Source of the DNA: a virus
Length of the DNA: 39,122 bases
Strand: one strand, 5' to 3'
IMG/VR virus record: IMGVR_UViG_3300044491_003860
Span: 1-39,122 of that record
Shown: piece by piece, positions 18,036 through 26,071 of the stretch
Layout of the letters: each line of letters begins with the position of its first letter
Position numbering within the stretch: position 1 is the stretch's first letter
The notes under the pieces: model-generated
The model's database searches: none
Seen by the model: only the letters and a program-made list of their open reading frames with translations
Told to the model about the DNA's origin: nothing
Program-made: the position numbers and the translations under genes

Positions 18036-18516
18036 CAGAACATACACATTAGAGAAGATACCTGAATGGGTTGATGAGAAACTTAGATTCGCAGTGCTTG
18101 ACAATTCAGATCCAGCAAATCCTGATTTCTTTTACATACCTTTAATCTTCTTGGAGAGTTTTAATGCTCCAGCGGCGGTACTAGAGATCGGACCACACAA
18201 GATAAAAATGCCTTTAGATTGGAAGATGCTGATAGGCGAGGCCGGGCAATCTGAGATGCATGTGTTACCAATCACAAGTCTCAACGACAGAGGGTTTGAT
18301 GCATTCACATTCAACCCGTTATCAAGTTCCAAACCGGATTTCTATCCCATAGACGTGGTGGACATATACACAGAAGTTAAATGGTATTTCCCAAAGATCA
18401 AATCTGGACAGATGTTGGCCGTGCCATTGAACAATGGTACTAAACCCATGTGTGCCTACTTCGTCAAGGACATCTCGAGACAATGTGAACAGGTGGACTA
18501 TGGCTCCGTCTGGTAG
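18013..18516 (+). CDS. Protein of unknown function (167 aa)
   Basis: A soluble beta-rich protein containing IYTEVKWYFPKIKSGQMLAVP and YFVKDISRQCEQVDYGSVW at its C-terminus. No domain recognised. It overlaps uvsW at its start and the next small gene at its end (17 nt), consistent with a tightly coupled replication operon. Confidence 0.8.
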   Translation: MKILTLDNRTYTLEKIPEWVDEKLRFAVLDNSDPANPDFFYIPLIFLESFNAPAAVLEIGPHKIKMPLDWKMLIGEAGQSEMHVLPITSLNDRGFDAFTFNPLSSSKPDFYPIDVVDIYTEVKWYFPKIKSGQMLAVPLNNGTKPMCAYFVKDISRQCEQVDYGSVW

Positions 18517-18733
18517 AAAATCAATCACAATAGACGCACCGATCCTGATAACCAGCAACAAGATCGCTGTGTGGATGGATGAAGATTGGATGCACAATTT
18601 CTTTGACTTCATGCGGAAACACAAATTCCAATTTTCAGGTTTACAACACAAAAACAAGAAACTAAAATTAACATTTGTAACAGCGAAAGATTGTACGATG
18701 TTCGCACTAAAATATGCCAGCAGAAAAAAATAG
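18500..18733 (+). CDS. Small protein of unknown function (77 aa)
   Basis: The ATG at 18500 is chosen because GGTGGA lies just upstream; the same frame is open further upstream but buried in the preceding gene. The protein is basic at the C-terminus (KKLKLTF, ASRKK) with an aromatic middle (WMHNFFDFMRKHKFQF). A short beta-alpha-beta layout is likely. Both ends overlap neighbours. Confidence 0.65.
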   Translation: MAPSGRKSITIDAPILITSNKIAVWMDEDWMHNFFDFMRKHKFQFSGLQHKNKKLKLTFVTAKDCTMFALKYASRKK

Positions 18734-19166
18734 AAAATTTTTTGATCTAAGGAACGGACTGAAAGCAGTAGACTTCAGGAACAAGGACTACTTTGACAGG
18801 ATCGATGACAAGGAGAAGTCGTTGTACTCTCCCTACATGCTGATGAGATACGTTTCCAATGTGTCATCCAAAGATCCATTCTACGTGGAGCACTACATTG
18901 AAATGGTCAACGAGTGTGTGAACAAACACTGCTTCACACTGGGCAAACACAAGAAACTGTTATGGATACTGACCGCCATGTGTGGTGCAGAGACACAGCA
19001 GTTCCATCCATGGTTGAAACCCATGAAGCGTGTGGCGAACAAGAGTTTGAAGAAATTGCAGGCCATATACCCCACGTGGAAGGAAGCAGACCTAGAGACA
19101 CTAGACAAAGTGATAACAGACAGAGAACTAGAGGAATTGATAGAAGCACATGGCCTCGACAAATAA
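18714..19166 (+). CDS. gp62: Probable clamp-loader small subunit gp62
   Basis: gp62 with gp44 loads the gp45 sliding clamp. This 150-residue helical protein has the pattern seen in marine T4-like gp62 proteins: SPYMLMRYVSN (about 39-49), an EMVN helix, HKKLLWILTAM (about 79-89), HPWLKPMKR (about 98-106), then the C-terminal YPTWKEADLETL and ITDRELEELIEAHG. No gp44 or gp45 gene is present in the window. The assignment rests on remembered family pattern and operon position. Confidence 0.5.
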   Translation: MPAEKNRKFFDLRNGLKAVDFRNKDYFDRIDDKEKSLYSPYMLMRYVSNVSSKDPFYVEHYIEMVNECVNKHCFTLGKHKKLLWILTAMCGAETQQFHPWLKPMKRVANKSLKKLQAIYPTWKEADLETLDKVITDRELEELIEAHGLDK

Positions 19167-19833
19167 ATGCACATACTGTGGCAAGGAGTTTGCCAAGGAA
19201 CGCACACTACAGGTGCACCTGTGTGAACCCAAGAGGAGATATCTACAACGTGATGAGAAGTGGGTGGTGAACGCATTCATGGTGTTCCAGAGATTCTATC
19301 AGATACACCAACACAATTCAAAAACTAAGACATATGACGATTTCGTCAAGAGTTCATACTACAACGCATTCGTCAAGTTTGGCAGATTCATCATGCACAT
19401 CAACCCGCTGTATCCAGACAAGTACATAGACTACGTGCTACAATCAAAGGTCAAACTGGATCACTGGGCTAGGGATGATCTCTATGAATTATATCTCATA
19501 GAAGCACTGAAGTCGGAACCGGTGGAGGCGGCGTTGCAAAGAAGCATAGCCACCATGATGGACTGGGCCACAGAACAGAACGCACAATGGCCTGACTACT
19601 TCAGACTGGTCAATGCCAACAGGGCAGTGCAACACATACAACAGGGCAAGATAAGTCCTTGGTTGCTGTTAGGTTGCAACGCAGGAAAAAGGATGTTAAA
19701 ATCATTCAACGACGAACAATTACAAATGATAGAAAAATTCATAAACACAAGTTTCTGGCCCAGCAAGTTGAAGAGCTATCCCGCTGATCACATGCTGGTA
19801 CAAGACACAGCAAGGGAGGCCAAGATTGTCTAA
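19150..19833 (+). CDS. Zinc-finger protein of unknown function
   Basis: 227 residues. The N-terminus is a compact finger, CTYCGKEFAKERTLQVHLC: Cys-x2-Cys-x12-His-x-Cys, a C2HC variation of a classical nucleic-acid-binding finger. The remainder is helical with many aromatics (FYQIHQHN, FVKFGRFIMHINPLYP). Starts inside the gp62 candidate and overlaps the next gene by 8 nt. Probably a DNA- or RNA-binding partner in replication or late gene control. Confidence 0.75.
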   Translation: MASTNKCTYCGKEFAKERTLQVHLCEPKRRYLQRDEKWVVNAFMVFQRFYQIHQHNSKTKTYDDFVKSSYYNAFVKFGRFIMHINPLYPDKYIDYVLQSKVKLDHWARDDLYELYLIEALKSEPVEAALQRSIATMMDWATEQNAQWPDYFRLVNANRAVQHIQQGKISPWLLLGCNAGKRMLKSFNDEQLQMIEKFINTSFWPSKLKSYPADHMLVQDTAREAKIV

Positions 19834-20059
19834 GATAGATCTAGAAGTGTCTGACAACTTGGAGTTTGATGAAGGAGACTGTGCTGTGATAATAAAAGAA
19901 GACGGATCCATAGGAAGAGTGATCATGCCAAAAGTCAACAAAGACATATTGAAAACAGAAGGATACAGGAAACTGCTTGACGTGTTGGAGGTGTTACAAC
20001 CAGGCTCACGTGATAAGATGATACAACACGCAGAGAAAGACAAAGGGAGTGTACACTAA
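19826..20059 (+). CDS. Small protein of unknown function with TTG start
   Basis: 77 residues. The TTG at 19826 is supported by GGGAGG at 19814-19819, 6 nt upstream. Acidic N-terminus and a mixed helix at 42-77. It ends in TAATG with the miniature DnaE-like gene, so the two are probably translated together. Confidence 0.65.
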   Translation: MSKIDLEVSDNLEFDEGDCAVIIKEDGSIGRVIMPKVNKDILKTEGYRKLLDVLEVLQPGSRDKMIQHAEKDKGSVH

Positions 20060-20649
20060 TGCCTGATGTGGACATAGATTTCTTTGACAGAGACGGGGTT
20101 CTCAAGTTGTTCAAACACACTCCGGCATCGATGATCAAAGATGGCAAGAGTGAGAAACACAAGACGGGAGTGTACTTCCATGCTGTACCTGAACATCCTG
20201 TGACTGGACACGCAAGTTTAGATTACAAACAGGCAGAGGACAGGGGTTACTTCAAGATAGACTGCCTTAACGTGAACATCTACAAGGATGTTAAATCAGA
20301 ACAGGAACTGGTTGAACTGATGATACAGGAACCCGATTGGGACATGTTGAAGGATCCAAAGATAGTAGAAAACCTTTTCCACCTGAATGGCCATTTCAAC
20401 ATCGTGTCCAAGTTGGAACCTAGGAACATAGAACAACTTGCGGCGGTGCTAGCCATCATACGTCCGGCCAAACGACAACTGATGTACAAGGACTGGGTGG
20501 ACATCATGAAGGAAGTTTGGGTGAGGCCCACAGACGGCAGTTACTTCTTCAAGAAATCACACGCTGTGGCATATGCACAGGCCATCGTGGTACAGATGAA
20601 TCTGATAGCCAGGGATAAATATAATTTTAGTGTACAACAGGAAAACTAA
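20059..20649 (+). CDS. Miniature DnaE-like (C-family polymerase) core protein
   Basis: 196 residues collinear with the catalytic core of bacterial DNA polymerase III alpha. PDVDIDF (2-8) matches PDFDVDF of DnaE and gives two catalytic aspartates (Asp5, Asp7). HPVTGHASLDY then GYFKIDCLNV (63-72) matches [24 protein letters not shown]-type sequence, with Asp68 as the third. NLFHLNG, EQLAAVLAIIRPAK (125-138) and YFFKKSHAVAYA (162-173) match later DnaE motifs in the correct order. PHP, fingers insertion, helix-hairpin-helix, clamp-binding and OB domains are all missing; cellular DnaE exceeds 1,000 residues. A polymerase, a primer-handling enzyme or a decayed regulatory fold are all possible. Confidence 0.7.
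   Translation: MPDVDIDFFDRDGVLKLFKHTPASMIKDGKSEKHKTGVYFHAVPEHPVTGHASLDYKQAEDRGYFKIDCLNVNIYKDVKSEQELVELMIQEPDWDMLKDPKIVENLFHLNGHFNIVSKLEPRNIEQLAAVLAIIRPAKRQLMYKDWVDIMKEVWVRPTDGSYFFKKSHAVAYAQAIVVQMNLIARDKYNFSVQQEN
20614..20621 (+). promoter_or_regulatory. Possible late promoter octamer inside the DnaE-like 3' end
   Basis: GATAAATA lies 8 nt before a GTG that opens a 45-codon Lys-rich frame. Similar to the leaderless late-gene arrangement, but it is inside a coding region. Confidence 0.3.
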
Positions 20650-20767
20650 AAAACTCACTAAAAAAACTAAGAAAAAAACTCCTATCAATCGCTCCAAAAA
20701 TGATACGTTCCAACCCAATAGCCCGTTGACTGTGTATTTTTTGAAATTGATAGAGAAGAAATCTTAA
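20630..20767 (+). CDS. Short Lys-rich basic peptide (45 aa)
   Basis: GTG-started frame overlapping the last 20 nt of the DnaE-like gene. The first 20 residues are Lys/Thr-rich (KTKKLTKKTKKKTP), then a more ordinary LTVYFLKLIEKKS tail. Composition suits a nucleic-acid-binding peptide. It ends 2 nt before the convergent stop at 20770. The frame covers the only real gap in this area, which slightly favours it being real. Confidence 0.35.
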   Translation: MYNRKTKKLTKKTKKKTPINRSKNDTFQPNSPLTVYFLKLIEKKS

Positions 20768-20769
20768 GT

Positions 20770-21144
20770 TTAAACTGGACGTCGGACTAATTGTATTGTC
20801 CTTCTTTTCACCCGTTTCTTTGAAATATCTGACAGTCGCACAGTTGGCCCATGCACAATCTCCACATCTTTGGAATTGAGAGTCACCAATGTTGAACGGA
20901 AATATCTGAATTCCCCCTTGAGGAATATGTTGATTGGTAATTTACGATTGGATTCGTGCCACCAAGTCTCCCCACATTTAAGGAACTTCATCTTGTCCTG
21001 TGGCATCATCAGCCTGCCGTAATCATAGAAACTGATGACATTGACATCTTCGTTCTGCACTATGCCCACGTACTCCAAATCGCCCTTTCTGATCAGGCTT
21101 AGGAATGGGAACTTGTCCCTTAAAGTGTTAAAAATTTCGTTCAT
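20770..21144 (-). CDS. Protein of unknown function (124 aa)
   Basis: A basic protein with GDLEYVGIVQNEDVNVISFYDY (about 21-42), a beta-strand-rich core and a very basic tail (KKRVKRRTIQLVRRP). No family recognised. It is the only leftward gene between uvsW and gp41, facing the late promoter of the adjacent virion-type gene; its own start has no Shine-Dalgarno. Confidence 0.65.
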   Translation of the reverse strand: MNEIFNTLRDKFPFLSLIRKGDLEYVGIVQNEDVNVISFYDYGRLMMPQDKMKFLKCGETWWHESNRKLPINIFLKGEFRYFRSTLVTLNSKDVEIVHGPTVRLSDISKKRVKRRTIQLVRRPV

Positions 21145-21152
21145 TCTATATC

Positions 21153-21170
21153 TATAAATACTGTTAAATA
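21153..21170 (+). promoter_or_regulatory. Tandem late promoter octamers
   Basis: TATAAATA at 21153-21160 followed by CTG is a near-perfect T4 late promoter (TATAAATACT). A second copy, GTTAAATA at 21163-21170, ends 6 nt before the ATG at 21177. The pair could give one short-leader and one leaderless message. Confidence 0.65.
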
Positions 21171-21176
21171 TGTATT

Positions 21177-21983
21177 ATGCAAACAGTACAAAGGTATTTA
21201 ATAAATCAATTGGTAATTGTTTACCAAAGTGGTTATCACGGGAGGAACTCAAAAGTGTACGATAGACGCCTAACACTGCACAGGGGAGTCAGAAACCCCC
21301 TCACTTTTACGTTCAAGAATGAGGATCAGAAGGCACAGGATGTGTCTGCAAAGACTGTTGACAGCGGAAATTATTATCAATTAGAAGTGATAGACACAGA
21401 ATTAAAGCAATCAGTTATAACAAAAACACTTACTCCGATAGACGACGGAAGCACTATTTCAACAAAAGGACAGGCAAGGTGTGAGATAACAGACGGCGAT
21501 CTATTAAGATTGGATGCAAAGTTCTACAATTATTCTATCAAAGAAATCAAGTCAGATGGTAGCACACTAGTGACCTATGCAGATACAGGATATGTGGCAT
21601 CAGGCACTATAGAAGTTCTGGATGGAGCATACGCTCAATTCTTACCAAGCACAGAGATATCAAGTTTCACAGCAGGTGGAGGATTGAGATCATTAGCCTA
21701 TACCTCAAGTAAAATACCTGCAAAGCCTGGCTTCAACAATAATAAAGCATTACACACCATCGCTGTGTATCCAAAGAACTTCTCAGGTGCCTTGAGAGTG
21801 CAAGGAACAATGTCAACTAATCCTCAGGACGAAGACTATTTTGAAGTAGCATCTACAACATTTTCAAACTCTTCTACACCAAGCACTTTAAACTTCACTG
21901 GTGTTTACCAGTACGTAAGATTCACATGGGGCAACGACAGTGGCAACACTGGCGTGATTGACAAAATCCTATATAGACAGTAA
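21177..21983 (+). CDS. Putative virion structural protein, late-expressed
   Basis: 268 residues, Ser/Thr/Gly-rich and beta-dominated, with few Cys. The first 65 residues (TLHRGVRNPLTFTFKNEDQK) resemble phage baseplate or head-decoration N-terminal beta domains. The last 80 (IAVYPKNFSGALRVQGTMS to YQYVRFTWGNDSG) look like a discoidin- or jelly-roll-type beta domain, as in tail and fibre proteins. A strong late promoter directly upstream supports a virion role. Exact component unknown. Confidence 0.7.
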   Translation: MQTVQRYLINQLVIVYQSGYHGRNSKVYDRRLTLHRGVRNPLTFTFKNEDQKAQDVSAKTVDSGNYYQLEVIDTELKQSVITKTLTPIDDGSTISTKGQARCEITDGDLLRLDAKFYNYSIKEIKSDGSTLVTYADTGYVASGTIEVLDGAYAQFLPSTEISSFTAGGGLRSLAYTSSKIPAKPGFNNNKALHTIAVYPKNFSGALRVQGTMSTNPQDEDYFEVASTTFSNSSTPSTLNFTGVYQYVRFTWGNDSGNTGVIDKILYRQ

Positions 21984-21996
21984 AATAGTATAGATT

Positions 21997-23010
21997 ATGA
22001 ATCTTATACAGAATACAATTCTGACTGGCCTGCCTGCGAACAGAAAGAAAACTCCAAGCGGATGGATCAGTTTCAACGCACCCTGTTGTGTGTACAATGG
22101 AGAGACTGCTGACAAGAAGAAACGTGGCGGACTGATGACCAGTGCGGACGGCACTGTGAGTTACCATTGTTTCAATTGCGGCTTCAAGGCCAGTTATGTG
22201 ATAGGACGTAAACTGACCTACAAGATGAGACAGTTCATGAGTTACATTGGGATACCAGAGGACACCATACGTAAGTTGGCCATAGAAGCCATGCGTGAGG
22301 AAGAGGGCGACGTGAAATATGAGAAGAAGAAATTCGTGTCATTCAAGAACAAGACACTGCCCAAGAACACACACAAACTGGACGTGTGGCTGGAGAAGTA
22401 TGTGGCTAATGATCTCACGGAACCACAATGGAAGAAGATAGACGGCTTACTGAAATATCTCGAGAGCAGAGGCATAGGTGCCGACTGGTATGACTTCATG
22501 TACTCACCTGATAAGGTATGGGACGTCCATCAGAGATTGCTGATACCTTTCTACTGGCGTGGTGATGTTGTTGGATTCACAGGTAGGATGTTTGAAGAGT
22601 CCGAGGGAGTGAAGTATTACACAGATGTATGGCCTGGGTACGTGTTCAACATGGACGCACAGGACTGGACAAGGAAGTTCGTGATTGTCACGGAAGGACC
22701 ATTTGATGCCATAGCCGTATCTGGCGTGAGCATACTGGGTTCAGAGATAAATGAAACGCAAAAGGAGTTAATAGACGGACTTGGTAGACAGGTTATCGTT
22801 GTGCCAGACAGAGATGCCCCAGGACAGAAATTGGTAGATCAAGCGACGGAGTTTGGATGGAGTGTGGCATTTCCAGAATGGGAGGATGGCGTCAACGATA
22901 TAGCAGATGCAGTACAGAAATATGGTAGACTGTTCACAATTCAATCAATATTAAAAACAACAGAGACTAGTAAATTAAAGATTGATTTAAAGAGAAAGAT
23001 GTATGGTTAG
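21997..23010 (+). CDS. gp61: DNA primase gp61-like (DnaG/TOPRIM type)
   Basis: Makes RNA primers for lagging-strand synthesis with the gp41 helicase. 337 residues. Zinc ribbon cysteines are Cys30-Cys31 and Cys58/Cys61 (HCFNCGF). The TOPRIM fold shows Glu233 in VTEGPFDAIA and Asp271/Asp273 in VPDRDAPG. Overlaps the radical SAM gene by 8 nt, which separates it from gp41. Confidence 0.9.
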   Translation: MNLIQNTILTGLPANRKKTPSGWISFNAPCCVYNGETADKKKRGGLMTSADGTVSYHCFNCGFKASYVIGRKLTYKMRQFMSYIGIPEDTIRKLAIEAMREEEGDVKYEKKKFVSFKNKTLPKNTHKLDVWLEKYVANDLTEPQWKKIDGLLKYLESRGIGADWYDFMYSPDKVWDVHQRLLIPFYWRGDVVGFTGRMFEESEGVKYYTDVWPGYVFNMDAQDWTRKFVIVTEGPFDAIAVSGVSILGSEINETQKELIDGLGRQVIVVPDRDAPGQKLVDQATEFGWSVAFPEWEDGVNDIADAVQKYGRLFTIQSILKTTETSKLKIDLKRKMYG

Positions 23011-23911
23011 TTTTCACATAGAGCCCACAAGTAAATGTACCTTGGAGTGTCCATTGTGTGATAGAACTTGGTTCTATGAAACCTTTAAAAGTAGGAACTT
23101 GCATGAAATCAACATAGAGCATGTTGTTAATTTTGTAGGTGTCAATGCAGATATTCGTATCTGCGGCAACAATGGAGATCCTATATACCATTCCAAGTTC
23201 CATAAACTATGCCAAAGGCTTAAAGAAAATAATTGCAAGATTAGTATAATAACAAATGGTTCTGGAAAGACCAAAGCATGGTGGGAAAAATTAAATGATA
23301 TACTCAACGAAAACGATACTTTAATTTTTTCTATAGACGGACTAGAAGATACCAATCACTTGTATCGTAAAAACGCAAAATGGAAATCTATTATAGGAGC
23401 CGTAGAGGTTTTCGCAGAACGTAAATGCAAACTGATATGGAAATATATTATTTTTAAACACAACCAAAATCAAGTCAAAGATGCTAAAGAACTATCTGTA
23501 AAATTAAAATTTGATCACTTCCAAATAGAACACAGCGACAGATGGTTAGGGGAAAAAGAACTTATGCCAGACAGAGAGTTTGTTAATACATATTACCAAC
23601 AGCAACAAAAAGTATTAATAGATCAAGATTTCAAAGCCGATATGCGACCTATATGTCTTGTTAATGACGAGCCAAGTAACTGGTTGTATATAGATGCAGA
23701 AGGAGACTTCTATCCCTGCTGTTGGATGGGTACTTACAGATACAGATATAAATCAGTATTTTCTCCAAAACAAAAACAATTCAATATAAAAGATAACACA
23801 TTATCTAATATGTTGGAAAACAAAAGTGTAAAAGAGTTCTTTGAGTCAACAAAACAATTTACTTCTGCCCATGAATGTTGTAAAATACAGTGTGGGGTAA
23901 AACATGACTAA
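23003..23911 (+). CDS. Radical SAM/SPASM-type protein (AT-rich)
   Basis: 302 residues. CTLECPLC (12-19) is the Cys-x3-Cys-x2-Cys site for the [4Fe-4S] cluster that cleaves S-adenosylmethionine. GNNGDPIY then TNGSG and FSIDGLED follow in the usual barrel order. C-terminal cysteines (RPICLVND, YPCCWMG, ECCKIQCGV) suggest an auxiliary SPASM cluster, seen in peptide-modifying maturases. It is wedged between primase and helicase with 8-nt overlaps at both ends and is visibly more AT-rich than either. Substrate unknown; no obvious precursor peptide is adjacent. Confidence 0.85.
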   Translation: MVSFHIEPTSKCTLECPLCDRTWFYETFKSRNLHEINIEHVVNFVGVNADIRICGNNGDPIYHSKFHKLCQRLKENNCKISIITNGSGKTKAWWEKLNDILNENDTLIFSIDGLEDTNHLYRKNAKWKSIIGAVEVFAERKCKLIWKYIIFKHNQNQVKDAKELSVKLKFDHFQIEHSDRWLGEKELMPDREFVNTYYQQQQKVLIDQDFKADMRPICLVNDEPSNWLYIDAEGDFYPCCWMGTYRYRYKSVFSPKQKQFNIKDNTLSNMLENKSVKEFFESTKQFTSAHECCKIQCGVKHD

Positions 23912-25379
23912 TTACGATAACAACGAACAACACCAGGCTAAGAACTACTCATTTGATGTGCAGAAGTTGTACATCGAGATGTTGTTGGCCGATGCTGAAT
24001 CTTTCGCTAGGGCACAGAACATATTCAATCCCAAATCATTTGATCGTAAACTACAACCAATAGCCAAGTTCGTCAAGGACTACATGGACGAGTACAAGGT
24101 CATGCCGGAGGTGGAGATAGTGAATGCATCTCATGACATAAAATTAAAGACAGCAAAGGATCTGGATCCAAGCCACTTCAACTGGTTGTTGGACGAGTTC
24201 GAAACATTCGCCAGACACAAGGCACTGGAACAAGCAATACTTTCATCTGCTGATCTTCTCGAGAAAGGAGATTACGCTCCTGTGGAAGACATGGTCAAAG
24301 AAGCGGTCAGCGTTGGGCTGACACGTGATCTCGGAACAGACTACTTTGAGGATCCTCGAGGAAGGCTTGAAGCGTTAAAAGACAACAACGGACAGATCAG
24401 CACAGGTTGGCAGAATCTAGACAAGAAACTTTTTGGTGGATTCAACAGAGGAGAGCTCAACATTTTCGCAGGAGGATCGGGTGCGGGTAAGAGTTTGTTC
24501 CTACAGAATCTTGCGGTGAACTGGGCCACTGCTGGACTGAATGTGTGTTACATATCTTTTGAGTTGAGTGAGCAATTGACAGCTATGAGGCTGGATGCCA
24601 TGATGACCAACATACCTACACGTAAGGTATTTCCGGAGATAGACAATGTGGAAATGAAGGTCAAGATGATGGCAAAGAAGTCTGGACTACTACAGATCAA
24701 ATACTTGCCAAGTGGTAGCAACGTGCTGGACGTTAGAACTTATCTAAAAGAACTAGAACTGAAGAACAAGAAGAAAGTGGATTGCATACTGATCGACTAC
24801 TTGGATCTCATGATGCCAAAGAGTAAAAGGATAAGTCCAGCAGACTTGTTCATTAAAGACAAGTATGTGTCTGAAGAACTGAGAAACTTGGTCGTTGAGA
24901 AGCAGTGTGTGTTGGCAACAGCATCACAGTTGAATAGGGCATCTGTTGAAGAGATCGAATTTGATCACAGTCATATATCAGGCGGACTGTCCAAGATACA
25001 GACAGCAGACAACGTGATAGGTATATTCACAAGCCGAGCAATGAAGGAACGTGGTAGGTATCAGATACAGTTCATGAAGACTAGATCAAGTTCTGGTGTT
25101 GGACAGAAAGTGGATTTAGAGTTTGATGTAGACAGTTTGAGAATCAGAAGTCTGGATGAGGATGAATCACAGAGCTACAATCAACAGGGCAAGAACAAGA
25201 TTTACGATTCACTGAAACAAACATCTAAAGTTACAGGCGGAGATGCATACACAGATGTGAAACCGGAAGTGCCGGATCCACGCAAGGGTGATGCACTAGG
25301 GGTCAAGGTTAAAGCCACAGTGGAAGGTGGCAAATTGAGACAACTATTAAACGAACTACACTCAGACGAAGAACAATAG
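23904..25379 (+). CDS. gp41: Replicative DNA helicase gp41-like (DnaB fold)
   Basis: Hexameric 5'-3' helicase that unwinds the fork and partners with the primase. 491 residues: an N-terminal helical domain (about 1-150), then a RecA core with Walker A GGSGAGKS (190-197), CYISFELSE, Walker B DCILIDYLDL (293-302) and HISGGLSKIQTADNVIG. The C-terminus is charged. The order primase, then helicase is kept despite the inserted radical SAM gene. Confidence 0.93.
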   Translation: MTNYDNNEQHQAKNYSFDVQKLYIEMLLADAESFARAQNIFNPKSFDRKLQPIAKFVKDYMDEYKVMPEVEIVNASHDIKLKTAKDLDPSHFNWLLDEFETFARHKALEQAILSSADLLEKGDYAPVEDMVKEAVSVGLTRDLGTDYFEDPRGRLEALKDNNGQISTGWQNLDKKLFGGFNRGELNIFAGGSGAGKSLFLQNLAVNWATAGLNVCYISFELSEQLTAMRLDAMMTNIPTRKVFPEIDNVEMKVKMMAKKSGLLQIKYLPSGSNVLDVRTYLKELELKNKKKVDCILIDYLDLMMPKSKRISPADLFIKDKYVSEELRNLVVEKQCVLATASQLNRASVEEIEFDHSHISGGLSKIQTADNVIGIFTSRAMKERGRYQIQFMKTRSSSGVGQKVDLEFDVDSLRIRSLDEDESQSYNQQGKNKIYDSLKQTSKVTGGDAYTDVKPEVPDPRKGDALGVKVKATVEGGKLRQLLNELHSDEEQ

Positions 25380-25381
25380 AT

Positions 25382-26071
25382 GTGTCAAAAGCGATTAACA
25401 CAGTAAAATCCAAATCCCAACTACAATCCCTTTTATCAAAGATAAGCAAAGGAAAATCCTTACTGCAACAATGGATAGAGCTGGATCCCATATACGTTGG
25501 TGCGATAACCAAAGCAAATTATAGCGAAAGCATACACAAACAACTCATTGAATCTACAAAAAAAATATCCGTCGACGGACACTGGTGCGAGTTTGGAGTC
25601 AGAGAAGGCAGAAGTCTCAAATGGCTAATCGAAGAACATCCACAGCAGGTGATTCATGCTTTTGATTCTTGGCAAGGACTTCCAGAAGATTGGGATCACG
25701 GCACAGGTAAAGTAAACGATATGAGTTGCGATCCTCCCACAGTACCTGATCACATCCAACTACACAAGGGTTGGTTCAAAGACACGCTACCTAATTGGAA
25801 GCAGAACAACAAAGGACCGATCGCATTCTTGCACATGGATGCAGATATCTATTCATCCACCAAAGAAGTGTTAACAGCATTGAATGATCAGATCGTGGCA
25901 GGAACGGTGATCACGTTCGACGAGTTCTGTAACTTTCGACTGAGTGGCAAGATGAGCAAATGGCAGGATCACGAGTTCCTGGCATTGATCGAGTGGCTGG
26001 ATGAATGTGAAAGAAAAGTTAAGCCGGTGAATAGGAACTGGGCCTATCAAGCAAGTTGTGTTGTTGTATAA
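25382..26071 (+). CDS. TylF/macrocin-O-methyltransferase-like protein
   Basis: 229 residues from a GTG start 2 nt after the gp41 stop. WCEFGVREGRS (68-78) is SAM motif I, HAFDSWQGLPEDW (92-104) and FLHMDADIYSSTKE (149-162) are characteristic of the TylF family, whose members O-methylate sugars. Metal-binding Asp153/Asp155 are kept, then VITFDEFCNF. It opens a second small glycan-type block with the SGNH and GT-B-like genes, with which it converges over 53 nt. Confidence 0.8.
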   Translation: MSKAINTVKSKSQLQSLLSKISKGKSLLQQWIELDPIYVGAITKANYSESIHKQLIESTKKISVDGHWCEFGVREGRSLKWLIEEHPQQVIHAFDSWQGLPEDWDHGTGKVNDMSCDPPTVPDHIQLHKGWFKDTLPNWKQNNKGPIAFLHMDADIYSSTKEVLTALNDQIVAGTVITFDEFCNFRLSGKMSKWQDHEFLALIEWLDECERKVKPVNRNWAYQASCVVV

